Below, one piece after another: positions 42,554 through 53,315 of a stretch of DNA of 64,000 nt. Source of the stretch: Azolla caroliniana (lineage: Eukaryota > Polypodiophyta); contig JBHGNT010000015.1 in assembly GCA_043228905.1 (NCBI GenBank), forward strand, positions 4,588,001-4,652,000. The letters are read 5' to 3'. The stretch's first letter is position 1. Every line of letters begins with the position of its first letter. The notes beneath the pieces are model-generated. The model saw nothing but the letters and a program-made list of their open reading frames with translations, was not told the origin of the DNA and did no database searches. The translations under genes were made by a program, and so were the position numbers.

Positions 42554-42565
42554 TGGTATCAGAGC
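42554..42565 (+). other. Primer binding site of the 42-47 kb copia
   Basis: TGGTATCAGAGC immediately follows the 5' LTR and is complementary to the initiator Met tRNA. Confidence 0.96.
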
Positions 42566-42784
42566 AGTGAGGTCTCCATATCCTCAGCCTGATTTTTTTT
42601 TGCCAAAGAGCACACAGACCTATCTTCTTTTATCCCTCCCTCCCAACCCTACAGAGGAGGCTCTTCTGTTTTCTTTTCCCCTTATCTGAGCCTCACCTAG
42701 CATCTAGGGAGAAGTAGAAAGACCCTGAATATCTACTTACAACTGCTGTAAATTGTCCAGCTGTAGCTCAAGAGGAGGATATCC

Positions 42785-45700
42785 ATGGCCTCACATGCCA
42801 CCATTGTTTCATCAACCATTCCCCAACTCCCCAAAGAATCCATCTTGGATGGGAACAATTACTTGGATTGGGAGCTACAAATAAAGACCTTGCTACAATA
42901 CCATCGTTTATGGAATGTAGTCAATGGTAGTGACAAGAAACCACCAGTAACTTCATCCTCTTCAACCAAATCAGTTGCTGGCTCATCTAACACTGAGATT
43001 GAAGCTTGGCTAGATAAGGATTCTCGTGCTCATGCTTTCCTCATGTTTAATATTAAACCGAGCATCGCTCGTCAATTTCAAGATAAAGATGACGAGACAG
43101 CCAATGAACTATGGACAGCCATCAAAAGGAGGTATCATCGATCTAATCATGCTCAAATGATAGCTATTGAAAGCCAACTAGCAAATCTCAAGATTCATGA
43201 CACTCCCAACATCATGGATCAAATAACGGAATTTGTCACTCTCCAAAAGGAACTAGTTTCTTTGGGAAGCAAGTCCACTGAAGTCGAGTTTGTGCATCGT
43301 CTAATGATAAAGTTGCCTGAGTCATTCTCAGCCTTTTGTGACACCATTTCTCTTCTTCCCAACACACCTGACATGAATACATTTCTTGGTATGCTACAAG
43401 ATAGGGCAACAAGGAAGAAAAGTGCTCAAACTTCCAATGAGACGCTTCTACATGCGACAAGTAAAGGCAAGTGGAAGCCAAATGGTAACTCCTACAACAA
43501 ACCCAATCCAAGACCGCCAAACAACCCAGCTTACAAGGAGCTCACTTGTCATTATTGTGGCTACAAAGGTCACATTCAGCCAGATTGTCGGAAAAAGAAA
43601 AGGGACAATGCTAAGAACTCTTCTTCTACCAGAAATCAACCTACACCGAAATCCAACTCGGCCCACTCAGCCAAAGAAACAGTTTTCCTTGGCATTGAGG
43701 AACATACTTCACATTTGGCTGGACCAACTACTTCAACCATCGATGAGTGGTTAGTAGATAGTGGTGCCACTTCACACATGACCTATGACAAATCCATTTT
43801 GCATGATGTGAAGCCTAGCTCTTCCCAAATCTCTATAGGAGATGCCTCAAGCATTGAGGCTTCATGTGTGGGTAATGTGGTTCTTGACAATTCTTCAAGT
43901 GAAGAACCTGTCGTTCTTCACGATGTGCTACATGTGCCTCGCATCTCTACCAACCTACTTTCGGTTTACAAAATCACCAAGCAAGGTTATGGAGTCTACT
44001 TTGATAGCTCAGTTTTGGAAGTGATTGACACCAACAGCCTACAAATTGTAGCTAGTGGCACACAAGAAGGGGGTTTATATCGCCTAAAAAGCTCCCATAG
44101 CCCCTTGGAAAACTCCAAATCTCATCTTCTTCATCTTCTTCAAGGCTCTCATGCCTTGGTGGCACAAGAAGATCCCACGTTGTGGCATGCTAGGTTTGGT
44201 CATCTCAACTATGATTCTCTTCAAAAGCTCTCCTCCTCCCAACTAGTTGAGGGTCTTCCTATTTTCAAATCTCCCAATACCCCATGTGTTGCTTGTCTTC
44301 ATGGCAAGCAACATCGAGAGCCTTTCCCTCATGAAGCCACTCACCGAGCAACATCTATCTTGGAGTTAGTGCACATGGATCTTTGTGGTCCCATGAAAAC
44401 CACTACTCTTGGTGGTGCACGCTACTTCATGCTTATAATTGATGACTTCTCCCGCGAGGTTTGGGTTTATTTTCTTGTAGAAAAATCCCAAGCCTTCACA
44501 AAATTTCAAGAATGGGTAGCTCTCGTGGAGAACGAGACATCGAAGAAAGTTTGAAAGATCAGGTCGGACAATGGTGGAGAGTTTATCTCCAAAGCTTTCC
44601 ACCATTTCTGCTCTCAACGAGGCATTGCTCGCCAATTTTCTACACCCAATACTCCTCAACAAAATGGAGTCGTGGAAAGGAAGAACCGGAAAGTCCAAGA
44701 GATGGCTCGTACGATGCTATCTCAATCTAATCTTCCTCTCTCGTTTTGGGGTGAAGCTGTCAACACAGCAATCTACATCATCAACTGCTACCCAACAAAA
44801 GCAGTTGCTAGAATGACGCCTGAAGAAGCATTTACAGGAGTAAAGCCCTTAGTATATCATTTTAAAGTCTTTGGTTGTGATGCTTATGTTCACATTTCAG
44901 ATCATAAAAGGACGAAATTTGAGTCCAAAACCAAGAAATGCAAATTTCTTGGTTACAACACACAATCTAAAGCATACAGGTTATGGGATTTAGAGTCAAA
45001 GTCCCTAGTCATATCTAGGGATGTTCATTTTGTGGAGTCTCAGCCGGATGACTCTAGGATTTTACCTGAGTTCATGGTTGAAATCCAAGCTCCTCCGGAA
45101 TCTCCTATTTTAGACGAAGATGTCTCATCTTCAAGCCCCCCATCTCCTCCTACTCAATCTCTAACTTCGCCAACAATTCAAACCTCTCCCTCAACTCCAC
45201 TTGTTTCCACTCCCTCTACAAACCAGCTTCCACCACTTCCCAAGTGGCTTCAAGCCACCATTCGTGATTCTCATCTCTCCGATGCTGAACTTCATGAGTA
45301 TACATCTGGTTCTCGAACACGTGAGTCACAACGGCCTCTTCACTCATGCAACTTTGCCTTATTGTGCACTGTTGTGCAATCAAAAGAACCCACAACAGCA
45401 AAAGAGGCCCTTGTTCTTCCAAAGTGGAAAGCAGCAATGGAAGTTGAACTTAATTCCATTGAGTGGAATCATACATGGGAGCTGGTCCCACGACCTCCAC
45501 ATCGACAAGTCATTGGATTGAAATGGATTTTCAAGACCAAATACCATGCTGATGGTACTTTGGATAAGCACAAGGCACGTTTAGTGGCAAAAGGCTACTC
45601 ACAAGTTGAAGGAGTGGATTATGAGGAAACTTTTGCTCCAACAGCAAGGTACACATCTATCCGATGTGCGCTTACACTTGCTGCTCACAACAAATGGGCC

Positions 45701-46918
45701 ATTTTTCAAATGGATGTCAAGTCAGCCTTCCTTAACGGTGACTTGAAAGAGGAGGCTTATGTTGAACAGCCTCCAGGTTTCGAGATTTTAGAGCAGAAAA
45801 ACATGGTCTACAAGTTACACAAAGCCTTGTATGGCTTAAAGCAAGCTCCCAAAGCTTGGCATGACAAAATCGATAACTTCTTTCTTTCTCTTGGGTTTCA
45901 AAACTGTAATGCTGACAACAATCTCTATGTTTTTTCCCAAGATAATTTGCTTTGCTTGATCATATTATATGTTGACGACCTTCTAATTACAGGGTCCCTT
46001 GCATCTAAAATCGAGGAGGTCCGCGCTGACCTCAAAACAACCTTTGAAATGACTGATCTAGGACTTCTCCATTATTTCATAGGTATGGAGGTCTATCAAT
46101 CACATGGTGGTATCTTTCTCAGCCAACATAGGTATCTCAGGCAGCTCCTTGAGACCTATAGCATGACAAATTGCAAGCCACTCTCCTGTCCAATGGATCC
46201 AAACTCAAAGCTATCTCGTGAAGACGATTCTCCCATATTTGAGGATATCACGAAATATAGGAGATTAATCGGGTCCCTTCTTCACTTAACTTATACCAGG
46301 CCTGATTTTTCCTATAGCGTGAGTATTCTCAGCCAATTCTCAACTGCTCCAAGACAAAGTCATTGGCAAGCAACTATTCGAGTTCTTCGGTATTTGGCCA
46401 ACACACTCGACTATGGTCTATCTTTTAGAGGCGGCATTGAGCTTGTTGGCTACTCAGATGCTGATTGGGCAGGTGATATTGATTCTAGAAGGTCCACATC
46501 TGGCTATTGTTTTATGTTAGGTTCAGGCTTGATTTCTTGGAAATCGAAGAAGCAAAACTCAGTTTCTACTTCATCGACAGAAGCTGAATATCGCGCCTAC
46601 TTGGATACTTGCTGTGAGTTGCTATGGTTGATGCAATTGTTTTCTCACATTGGTGTTTTGCAAGCCTCTCCTATTGCAGTTTTCACCGACAGCCAAAGTG
46701 CACGTGCCTTGGCACATAGCTCAACATTTCATGGTAGAACAAAACACATCGAAGTGCACTACCATTTTGTTCGTGACTTAGTGAAATCACAAGTCATCAA
46801 CTTGGCATATTGCCCTACTCAAGAAAATGTGGCTGATTTATTTACTAAGCCACTTCCAAGGCAAGCCATTGATCAGCTCCTTGATCGACTCAATGTTAGA
46901 CTGCCGTTCTGGAGCTGA
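42785..46918 (+). pseudogene. Copia gag-pol polyprotein with a single in-frame TGA
   Basis: One frame of 1377 sense-length codons from ATG (MASHATIVSSTIPQLPKESI) to TGA at 46916-46918, interrupted by TGA at 44552-44554 (codon 590). Gag has a DUF4219/UBN2-like layout with LDGNNYLDWELQIKTLL near 21-37. Zinc knuckle CHYCGYKGHIQPDC is at 255-268. Protease LVDSGATSHMT is at 323-333. The integrase zinc region is WHARFGHLNYDSLQ...CVACLHGKQ. In the integrase core the first Asp (LVHMDLCGP) precedes the stop and the RSDNGGEF motif begins just after it. The linker is Ser/Pro-rich. RT active site YVDD is at about 1062-1065. RNase H has STSGYCFMLGSGLISW, SSTEAEYRAYLDTC and DSQSARALAH. Fused Gag and Pol in one frame is normal for plant copia. 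Otherwise complete. Confidence 0.96.
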
Positions 46919-46925
46919 GAGGAGG

Positions 46926-47381
46926 TGTTGGAGGGTGGCAGCTCCAGCCCTGCACTCTCTTTCATATTTATTATCTTTGTACTATATTCTCTCTTTTCTC
47001 AAATTCTTCTCTCTCTAGAATCTGCAACTCTTTAAAGGCCTTCTCTCTCTAGAATCTGCAATGCTTTAAATGCCTTTTCTCTCTTCTACCTTTTCCAAGA
47101 TATTCCTAGTTTTTTGTACCTGTTTGGTAGTACAAGAGTCACTTAACTACCAAACAACCATTTCACCCACATTCCCCAATTTTGTATAAATAGGCTATAC
47201 CAGCCTCTTTTGTATAAGTTTTCATTTTCTTTTTTGCTACTTAAAACAAGCTCTATTCCTTGGCTGTGTCTCTACTCTTTGCAACCATTTTTTCTACTGC
47301 TGTCTAACAGCCTTCTCACAGCTTGGCTGTGCCTATTTTGTTTTAAGTCTTCCGCTGCTGCTATTAACAACTTTTCTCACA
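46926..47381 (+). repeat. 3' LTR of the 42-47 kb copia (456 bp)
   Basis: Same length as the 5' LTR, six substitutions, no indels. Followed by the AAAAT duplication. Confidence 0.97.
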
Positions 47382-47386
47382 AAAAT

Positions 47387-48121
47387 GGGTAAATGCAATG
47401 CAAGAAGAAATTGATGCATTGGCTGAAAACAGAACATGGGATTTGGTAAAGTTACCGAAAGGAAAAAATGTGGTAGGTTGCAAATGGGTCTACAAGACAA
47501 AGCATGATTCCAATGGAAATGTTATTAGACATAAAGAAAGACTTGTGGCAAAGGGATATGCCCAGATGCATGGAATTGATTATGATGAAACATTTGCACC
47601 GGTTGCAAAGATGACAACCTTGAGAACACTACTTGCTTTGAGTGCAGCCAAAAGATGGGTTTTGCACCATATGGATGTAAAAAATGCTTTTTTACATGGT
47701 AACTTAGAAGAAGAAGTGTATATGTGTCAACCACCAGGTTTTGAAGATAGGAAGCATCCTGAATGTGTTTGTACGTTGAAAAAGGCTCTTTATGGACTAA
47801 AACAAGCACCGAGAGCATGGCACAGGGAACTTTCAGAATCTTTGAAATTTTTTTATTTCAAAATGTCAAAGGTTGATCCATCATTATATGTAAAGAAGCT
47901 AAATGATTGCATTGTTGTGATCTTGATATATGTTGATGATCTAATCATTGGAGGTGACTCTATGGAAGAGATAAGTAAGTTAAAGAAAAACCTGGAAATG
48001 CAATTTCAGATGAAGGATTTGGGAGAGTTGAGATACTTTCTTGGCATTGAGATGATAAGATCCGAGAGTGGTATATATATGTTGCAAAAACAGTATGCAA
48101 CAACTATGTTGAAGAAGTATG
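47387..48121 (+). pseudogene. 5'-truncated copia, part 2: reverse transcriptase
   Basis: Resumes in frame with 41224-42097: NAMQEEIDALAENRTWDLV, CKWVYKTKHDSNGN, GIDYDETFAPVAKMTTLRTL, MDVKNAFLHGNLEEEVYM, LKKALYGLKQAPRAWH, LIYVDDLIIGG, FQMKDLGELRYFLGIEM. Interrupted at 48121-48126 by a solo LTR. No stop within this part. Confidence 0.94.
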
Positions 48122-48126
48122 GTATG

Positions 48127-48853
48127 TGTGAAAGTGTTTTTAGAATTCAAGGTATTGAATTCTACAAGAATATAAGGTATGGTGCGTTCACATCCAGAGG
48201 GCAAGATCACGAGCTAAGGTCTTAAGGATAAGTCAAACTAAAAGCAAGAAAGATGGAGAAAAGTAAAAGAAGAAAAAAGCGGGGCACCAAAACGCAGTCT
48301 GCAACGAACGCTCATACCTCATTCGTTTGGAAGCCAAATATAATTTGCAAATATGGGTTATAAAGCTTGTGAAGAGAGCTATCCATAGCTTTTTAAAGCT
48401 CTAAATTTGGATCTTGGACGAGGGAGATATTACTATTTGAAGATCGTTGTGTCATAGATAAGAATAGGACTCGATGAAAACTCTAAAAAAAGCATAAAAA
48501 AGAAAGCAAGGGAAGCTTATCCAGTGGAAGAGAACTTTATATAAAGGAAGAAGAGTAAGGTGGTGTGAGAGAGTCTCTTTTTGGAGATGATTTCTTTCCA
48601 ATTCATGTAGTGTTGTTTGAATTCTTATCAATAGATATTTATAGTTGTATCTTCTGAGTCTCTTTCTTGTGATGTTTTCTTGCCTATTCACGTAGTGTTG
48701 GTTGAGTTGTTATCAATTTATCCTTGTAGACTTGGATTTATGTATCTTCTTTCTCTCTTCCTTCCATCATAAATATTCATTAGCAATAGATCTTTGTGGT
48801 TTTGGGTCTTTTTATCTTCCTTATCTCTCCTTTCTATCATCTCTACCTCATTA
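48127..48853. mobile_element. Probable solo LTR (727 bp) with target duplication GTATG
   Basis: A precise insertion: GTATG at 48122-48126 and 48854-48858. Removing the insert and one copy restores the copia reading KKYGM-LGCKPIGVPLN. The insert starts TGTGAAAG and ends CTCATTA, so the final CA expected of an LTR would be TA, perhaps one transition. A TATA-like ACTTTATATAAAGGAAG lies at about 48533-48549 and AG/CT-rich text follows. There are three diverged repeats of about 90 bp near 48600-48830. No coding domain. I do not recognise the family. Confidence 0.65.
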
Positions 48854-48858
48854 GTATG

Positions 48859-49662
48859 CTTGGATGCAAACCTATTGGTGTACCACTAAATAAGAACTGC
48901 AAATTGAGGGCTGATCTGGGAGCCAAAATAGAAGATGTAAACATGTATAGGTCTATGGTGGGCAGCCTCATATATTTGACTATAACAAGACCCGTTTTGA
49001 GTTATGCTGTTGGATTAGTAAACTAGTTTATGCAACAGCCAACAAAGCCACATTTGGATTGCATAAGAAGACTTTCGAGGTATATAAAAGCTACTCAGAA
49101 TTATGGACTGTTTTACAAGGCTGATCTAGACATAAAGTTGGAAGGATATACATATGCTGATTGGGCTAGAAGCCAAACTGACAGAAGATCCACAAGTGGA
49201 TATATGTTTACATTGGGAAGTGCAGCTATTTCATGGAGTAGCAAGAAACAAGCTATTGTTGCATTATCAAGTACTGAAGCTGAGTATAGAGGAGTTGCAA
49301 TAGCTACCTATGAAGAGGTATGGATCAGAAGATTGCTTTCTGATTTGGGAGAATATATAGATGGTGCTGTCACAATTTGGTGTGACAATATGAGCAACAT
49401 TCAGTTGGCAAAAAACCTAGTGTTCCATGCAAGAACAAAGCACATTGAAGTGCATTATCACTTTGTTGGAGAAAAAGTGATTGATGGAGAAGTGGATCTG
49501 CTATATGTAAGTACAAATCAGCAAGTGGCTGATATTCTTACGAAGGGATTGAGCATGGGAAAACATACACAGTTTAGAGACATGATGGGAGTTATAACCA
49601 TCCGCATGGTAGCTGAAAAGCATGAAGAAAAGAAGATTGAAGATGACCTCAAGAAAGGATAA
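48859..49662 (+). pseudogene. 5'-truncated copia, part 3: RT end and RNase H
   Basis: Continues CKPIGVPLNKNCKLRADLG, MVGSLIYLTITRPVLSYAVG, an in-frame TAG at 49024-49026, then RNase H: GYTYADWARSQTDRRSTSGY, SSTEAEYRGVAIATYEEVW, CDNMSNIQLAKN, ARTKHIEVHYHFV, NQQVADILTKGLS, ending KIEDDLKKG. A polypurine tract (TCTTGAGGGGGAG) lies directly before the LTR at 49681. Confidence 0.94.
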
Positions 49663-49680
49663 GTTGATCTTGAGGGGGAG

Positions 49681-50090
49681 TGTTGAGAAGCAAGCTCAAC
49701 AAAGGTATGTGATGCTTATTGAGAAATAAGCTATAGTAGCTATTAGCTAATTAGCTACTAGTGGACATAAAGGTGAAACAACTATTTAGCTACTGACAGC
49801 TATTTAGCTATAGACAGCTAATTAGCTGCATATATAAGTCACTTATGTACTTAGGTAAAAAGTAAGTTGTAGTAAGTAGTAAGTAGAAGAGTGAGAAGAG
49901 TGTAGAGAGTAAGAACAGAAAAATAGAAAACAGACGAGAGCGAGTTGAGCTCCGCGTGTAATGAAGTAGAAGCTTTTGGACTGTGCAAAGGTAAGTCTCC
50001 TTCCCCTTCCCCTTTCTATCTTGAGCACTAAACGATCCAGCACATCACGATCCGCTGTGCAAACAGAAGAGCCGTACTGCCTTCGTAACA
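49681..50090 (+). mobile_element. 3' LTR of the 5'-truncated copia (410 bp)
   Basis: Starts TGTTGAGAAGCAAGCTCAACA, ends CTTCGTAACA. The 5' part contains a repeated TAGCTA/AGCTATT pattern (49725-49825). The right flank ATCAA would be its target duplication, but the left copy is lost with the 5' end. Confidence 0.88.
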
Positions 50091-50420
50091 ATCAAGGGCC
50101 TGAAAACAGAAGACGAATTGGAGACAACCAATTCGGGCTAAAGTGGAATTGAATTGGAAGTGACTGATTCAATTGACATGTTTGATTCGGACATTACGAA
50201 TCGACTGAGGGCCAAGCAGAGGAAAGGGCAGTGAAAGAGGCGCCAACACCGTGATAGCAAGGGAACTGAGAAGGGCCACATGAGCAGACAAGCCGACTGG
50301 AAGGGTCGAAGCGCAAGGAATTGAACGAGTCAAGGAGGGCGAGCGGGGCGTGAAGCTAGGAGAGGCCGGAGCGAAGATCCGAAAAAGCAGATGGAACGTC
50401 AAGTTGAGACTTGAGGGGAG
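50091..50420 (+). pseudogene. 3' tail of another copia (post-RNase H region)
   Basis: The plus strand reads KTEDELETTNSG and related charged text. This matches the minus-strand tail at 55460-55560 (KTEDELETANSDESENRSEE). It ends with the polypurine tract CTTGAGGGGAG before the LTR at 50421. The 5'-truncated copia probably inserted into this element. Confidence 0.75.
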
Positions 50421-50685
50421 TGTTGAGAGACAAGCTCAACATTGGGTGCGTAAAACCGTGCACACAATATGGCCGTAGCGGTGTGTAAATCGAGAGGCCG
50501 TTAGAATGTTATTCCTCGTAAGGAATAATTTTGGGAGTAAGTGTAGGATGCTCATTTATGAGTGGTCAAGTATTGTAAGTACTTGTGTCAGCCCAATAGT
50601 CAGGGCTTGTATAAAAGGTGCTCACTGAGCACGAAATATGTACAGAGAATACACAGAGAATTATTTTTTAATATAGTTTTCGTTT

Positions 50686-50722
<37 letters not shown>

Positions 50723-50820
50723 TCCTTCTCTGTGATTTCTGCGTTTTACCGAACTGTCGTACTTCCGAACCGTGTACTCTGTCTCTTTCGCATACGCTTC
50801 CGCACACGTATTCTTTTATA
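50421..50820 (+). mobile_element. Copia LTR (TGTTGAG family, 400 bp)
   Basis: Starts TGTTGAGAGACAAGCTCAACA, ends CTTTTATA (terminal CA changed to TA). TTGTATAAAAGG is followed by GTGCTCACTGAGCAC. A CT run lies at 50688-50718. The downstream text (GTATACAAGGGTGAG) looks like a decayed primer site, then orientation switches. Confidence 0.82.
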
Positions 50821-52849
50821 GTATACAAGGGTGAGTGCTCATGCCGCACCCCGTCGATATTCCCATTAGCCCCGGTTTTCTCACTATGGCCGTGAATCTC
50901 CACGACAGCGGCCCACGTAGCCAAAATGATACCAGACTCTCTTCCAGAGCACCAATATCTTCCTCATTCATTGGATGTGCCTCACTAGCCTCATCTCTAG
51001 AATTCGGCAAGGAATCTGTAGTGGTCAGATTGGTCGGAGGTTGGTAATGTGAAGCCGATTCGTCGAATACAACATCTCGGCTTACTCGAACCTGTTTGGT
51101 CTGAGGGTTATAACATTTATAACTCTTTTGCTTGTCTAGTAGCCGGCAAAGATATATTTCTCGGCTTTGGCATCTAGCTTCCTGGGATTCTGCTCGGCCA
51201 TGAATCTGCAGCAGAAATCATGTCGAATTCCTTCCTTCTACAGATAACTGGAGAGTTGGTTAGAAAAGTATTCTTTCCCACCATCAGACTTGAGACATTT
51301 GATTTTTCGGCATGCTTCCCGTTCGGCAATGCTTTTCACCTTTAAGAAGCACGAGAAGACTTCGCTCCTCTTTTTTATCAGACATGCATAGGTATATCAA
51401 GTAAAGTCATCGATGCTTACGTTATGTGCTGGTCCCCAAACATCCATATGGATCAAATCGAGCTTGGTAAGGAACCGATTACGCTTGTTGGGGAAAGGAC
51501 GCCGATGTTGCTTCCTTAATTGACAACCTCCACATATTTGGCCTTTCTGACCGTTGAATTTCGGTAGGCCGAACACCATAGATTTTGCCTGCATCCCTGA
51601 AGCTTGGGGAAGTTTATGTGGCTGACCCACTTGTGCCACATGTCAATATCCGATTTGACCATCTCGAGGATGAACATCCTCCCTTGTCTGTGTGTGCCCT
51701 GCGATGATCTGGCCTTCTCTTCGATGAAGCACCTAAGGTGAGTGAACCAGACCTGCATCCCCTGATCCACAATTTGTCAAGTACTAATACTAGATTCTTT
51801 GTGATCATCGAGACATGCAAAACGTTCCTCATAATTCCTCTCTGGCCGACATGGCTCAAAGGGACGTCTCCAATGTGATGTTTCGACAACCCCTGGCTAT
51901 TCCAGCTTCTCCAAGGTCAAGAACCATTCCTTATGGTTTGTCATGTGGTTAGACACTCCGGAATCCACATACCACAGCTTCGTCGGTTTCGAGGTGCTTG
52001 AATTGGCCTTGTGCTTCATCACAAATGCATGGCCCGTTTTGGCTTGCCTTGAACCCTCAGCGTAGTACGATCTCTACCGTCTCTCGGAGTCGGCTCTGCT
52101 TGATCCGGATTTGTCCGAATCAACCTGTTTCTTCTAGCACTCACTCTCCTTGTGACCCTTCCGGCCACAATACCAGCAGTTAGGGCTTTGTTTTGCCGGC
52201 TTCTAACTCCACCTTGATTCCCCTGCTTGTGGAGGATCCACTACTATCGACACTTCCTCTATGTCTTTGGTTTTGCTCTTTTTAGCCACCTCCCTTGCGT
52301 GTTGATCCACCTCCTCCACAATGATCATGACGCCTATCTGCCTTCGTGTACAACATCTTGTTGTCAACATGTGTGCTTGTCGACGCACCCATGTGGTTCT
52401 CCTCTACAAGGAGCATCGACTACATGTCAAAAAAGGATGGTGGATTCTCCCTCATGTAGATAATCGTCCGAATAGACCTGAATTTCTGCGCTAGACCATG
52501 GAGACAAATTTGCACCATTTCATCTTCATGTCCTGAAACGTTGATAGATCCCAACGAATCACAGATTTGTTTGATCTTGGTGGGGTAGTTAGTGACCGAC
52601 ATACCTCCTTATCAAACATTGTTGAGCTCCTAACGCAACTGCAACTTCTAGGCTATGATGCTGGTGGTGAAGACCCTCTTCAGGTTCCCCCAAGAATCTT
52701 TTGACGACTTTGCATCCTTGATATAGCTGAGCATCTGATCACTCACACAAAACATGAAGCAGTACAAGACTCGACTTGCTACTTGCTCCCAGGCTGGAAA
52801 GTCTTTGTCCTCCCATCTGTTAAACCCTTGTTCTCAATGAAATATTGAA
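50821..52849 (-). pseudogene. Minus-strand copia remnant: gag to integrase
   Basis: Read right to left. Gag is at about 52390-52840 (VLYCFMFCVSDQMLSYIKDA-type text, then IKQICDSLGSINVSGHEDEM, PPSFFDM). The Gly/Lys-rich and knuckle region follows at about 52140-52390, protease and pre-integrase at about 51614-51970 (KHHIGDVPLSHVGQRGIMRN), the integrase zinc region at 51397-51640 (CGGCQLRKQHRRPFPNKR, LDLIHMDVWGPAHNV), and a broken integrase core to linker at 50830-51390 (DVVFDESASHY). It belongs to the same copia group as 12918-14274 and 38030-40570 but lies inverted. RT, RNase H and both LTRs are missing. Interrupted at 52850. Confidence 0.85.
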
Positions 52850-53315
52850 TGTTACAGATTAGGAACACTGTCTACGCTCAGTCCTTCGACGTAGACCTCA
52901 AGGTGACTGTGTTACAAGGAATGGAACTGTCGTACCGTAAATCGTAATGGGATACTCCCTCATATCCTAGTAGCGTATAAGGGAGAAGGCTACAACTGAA
53001 CTCCTTAGGAAGTGCACTAGTATCCGCACTTACGCATACAGCCTTACGATTAACAGTATGCAACAGAGAAACAAAGAATGCAACAAACAAAACCACAGAT
53101 ATGCACAGAGATCAGAGAAGATAGTATTCTGTTAGGAAAAACGCTCTATGCACCAAAATTACACGCTATCTCTTACAAAGGATTTCTGCCCTTTATATAC
53201 ACAAGGCTTTTAGCCGTTCACGCTTCCCGCGTGAACCGTTACATGCGTTTCTTAACGCTTTACTATATTATAATGCTTCTGCGCTTCTGTCCGTCGGTTA
53301 CTATTCCAGCGGACA
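52850..53315 (-). mobile_element. 3' LTR of a second, truncated Tat-like element (466 bp)
   Basis: Starts TGTTACAG and ends GGACAACA on plus, like the TGTTA/TAACA ends of the 420-bp LTR. On minus a TGTATATAAAGGGC promoter motif corresponds to the CCTATTTAAAGGCCC region of the young element. The block just beyond it at 53316-53360 matches 20875-20915. Confidence 0.75.

Larger units (their letters stand above)
42098..47381 (+). mobile_element. Nearly intact copia element
   Basis: 5284 bp with two 456-bp LTRs (42098-42553 and 46926-47381) differing at six sites, primer site at 42554-42565, polypurine tract GCTGAGAGGAGG before the 3' LTR, and target duplication AAAAT at 42093-42097 and 47382-47386. 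One long polyprotein frame is broken by a single stop. The host's frame is preserved because the insertion adds 5289 bp. Confidence 0.97.

Noticed and set aside
48127-48853. Fragment of an endogenous pararetrovirus, suggested by the promoter-like TATATAAAGGAAG stretch.
   Set aside because: No viral coding domain is present, and the 5-bp target duplication points to an integrase-type insertion such as a solo LTR.
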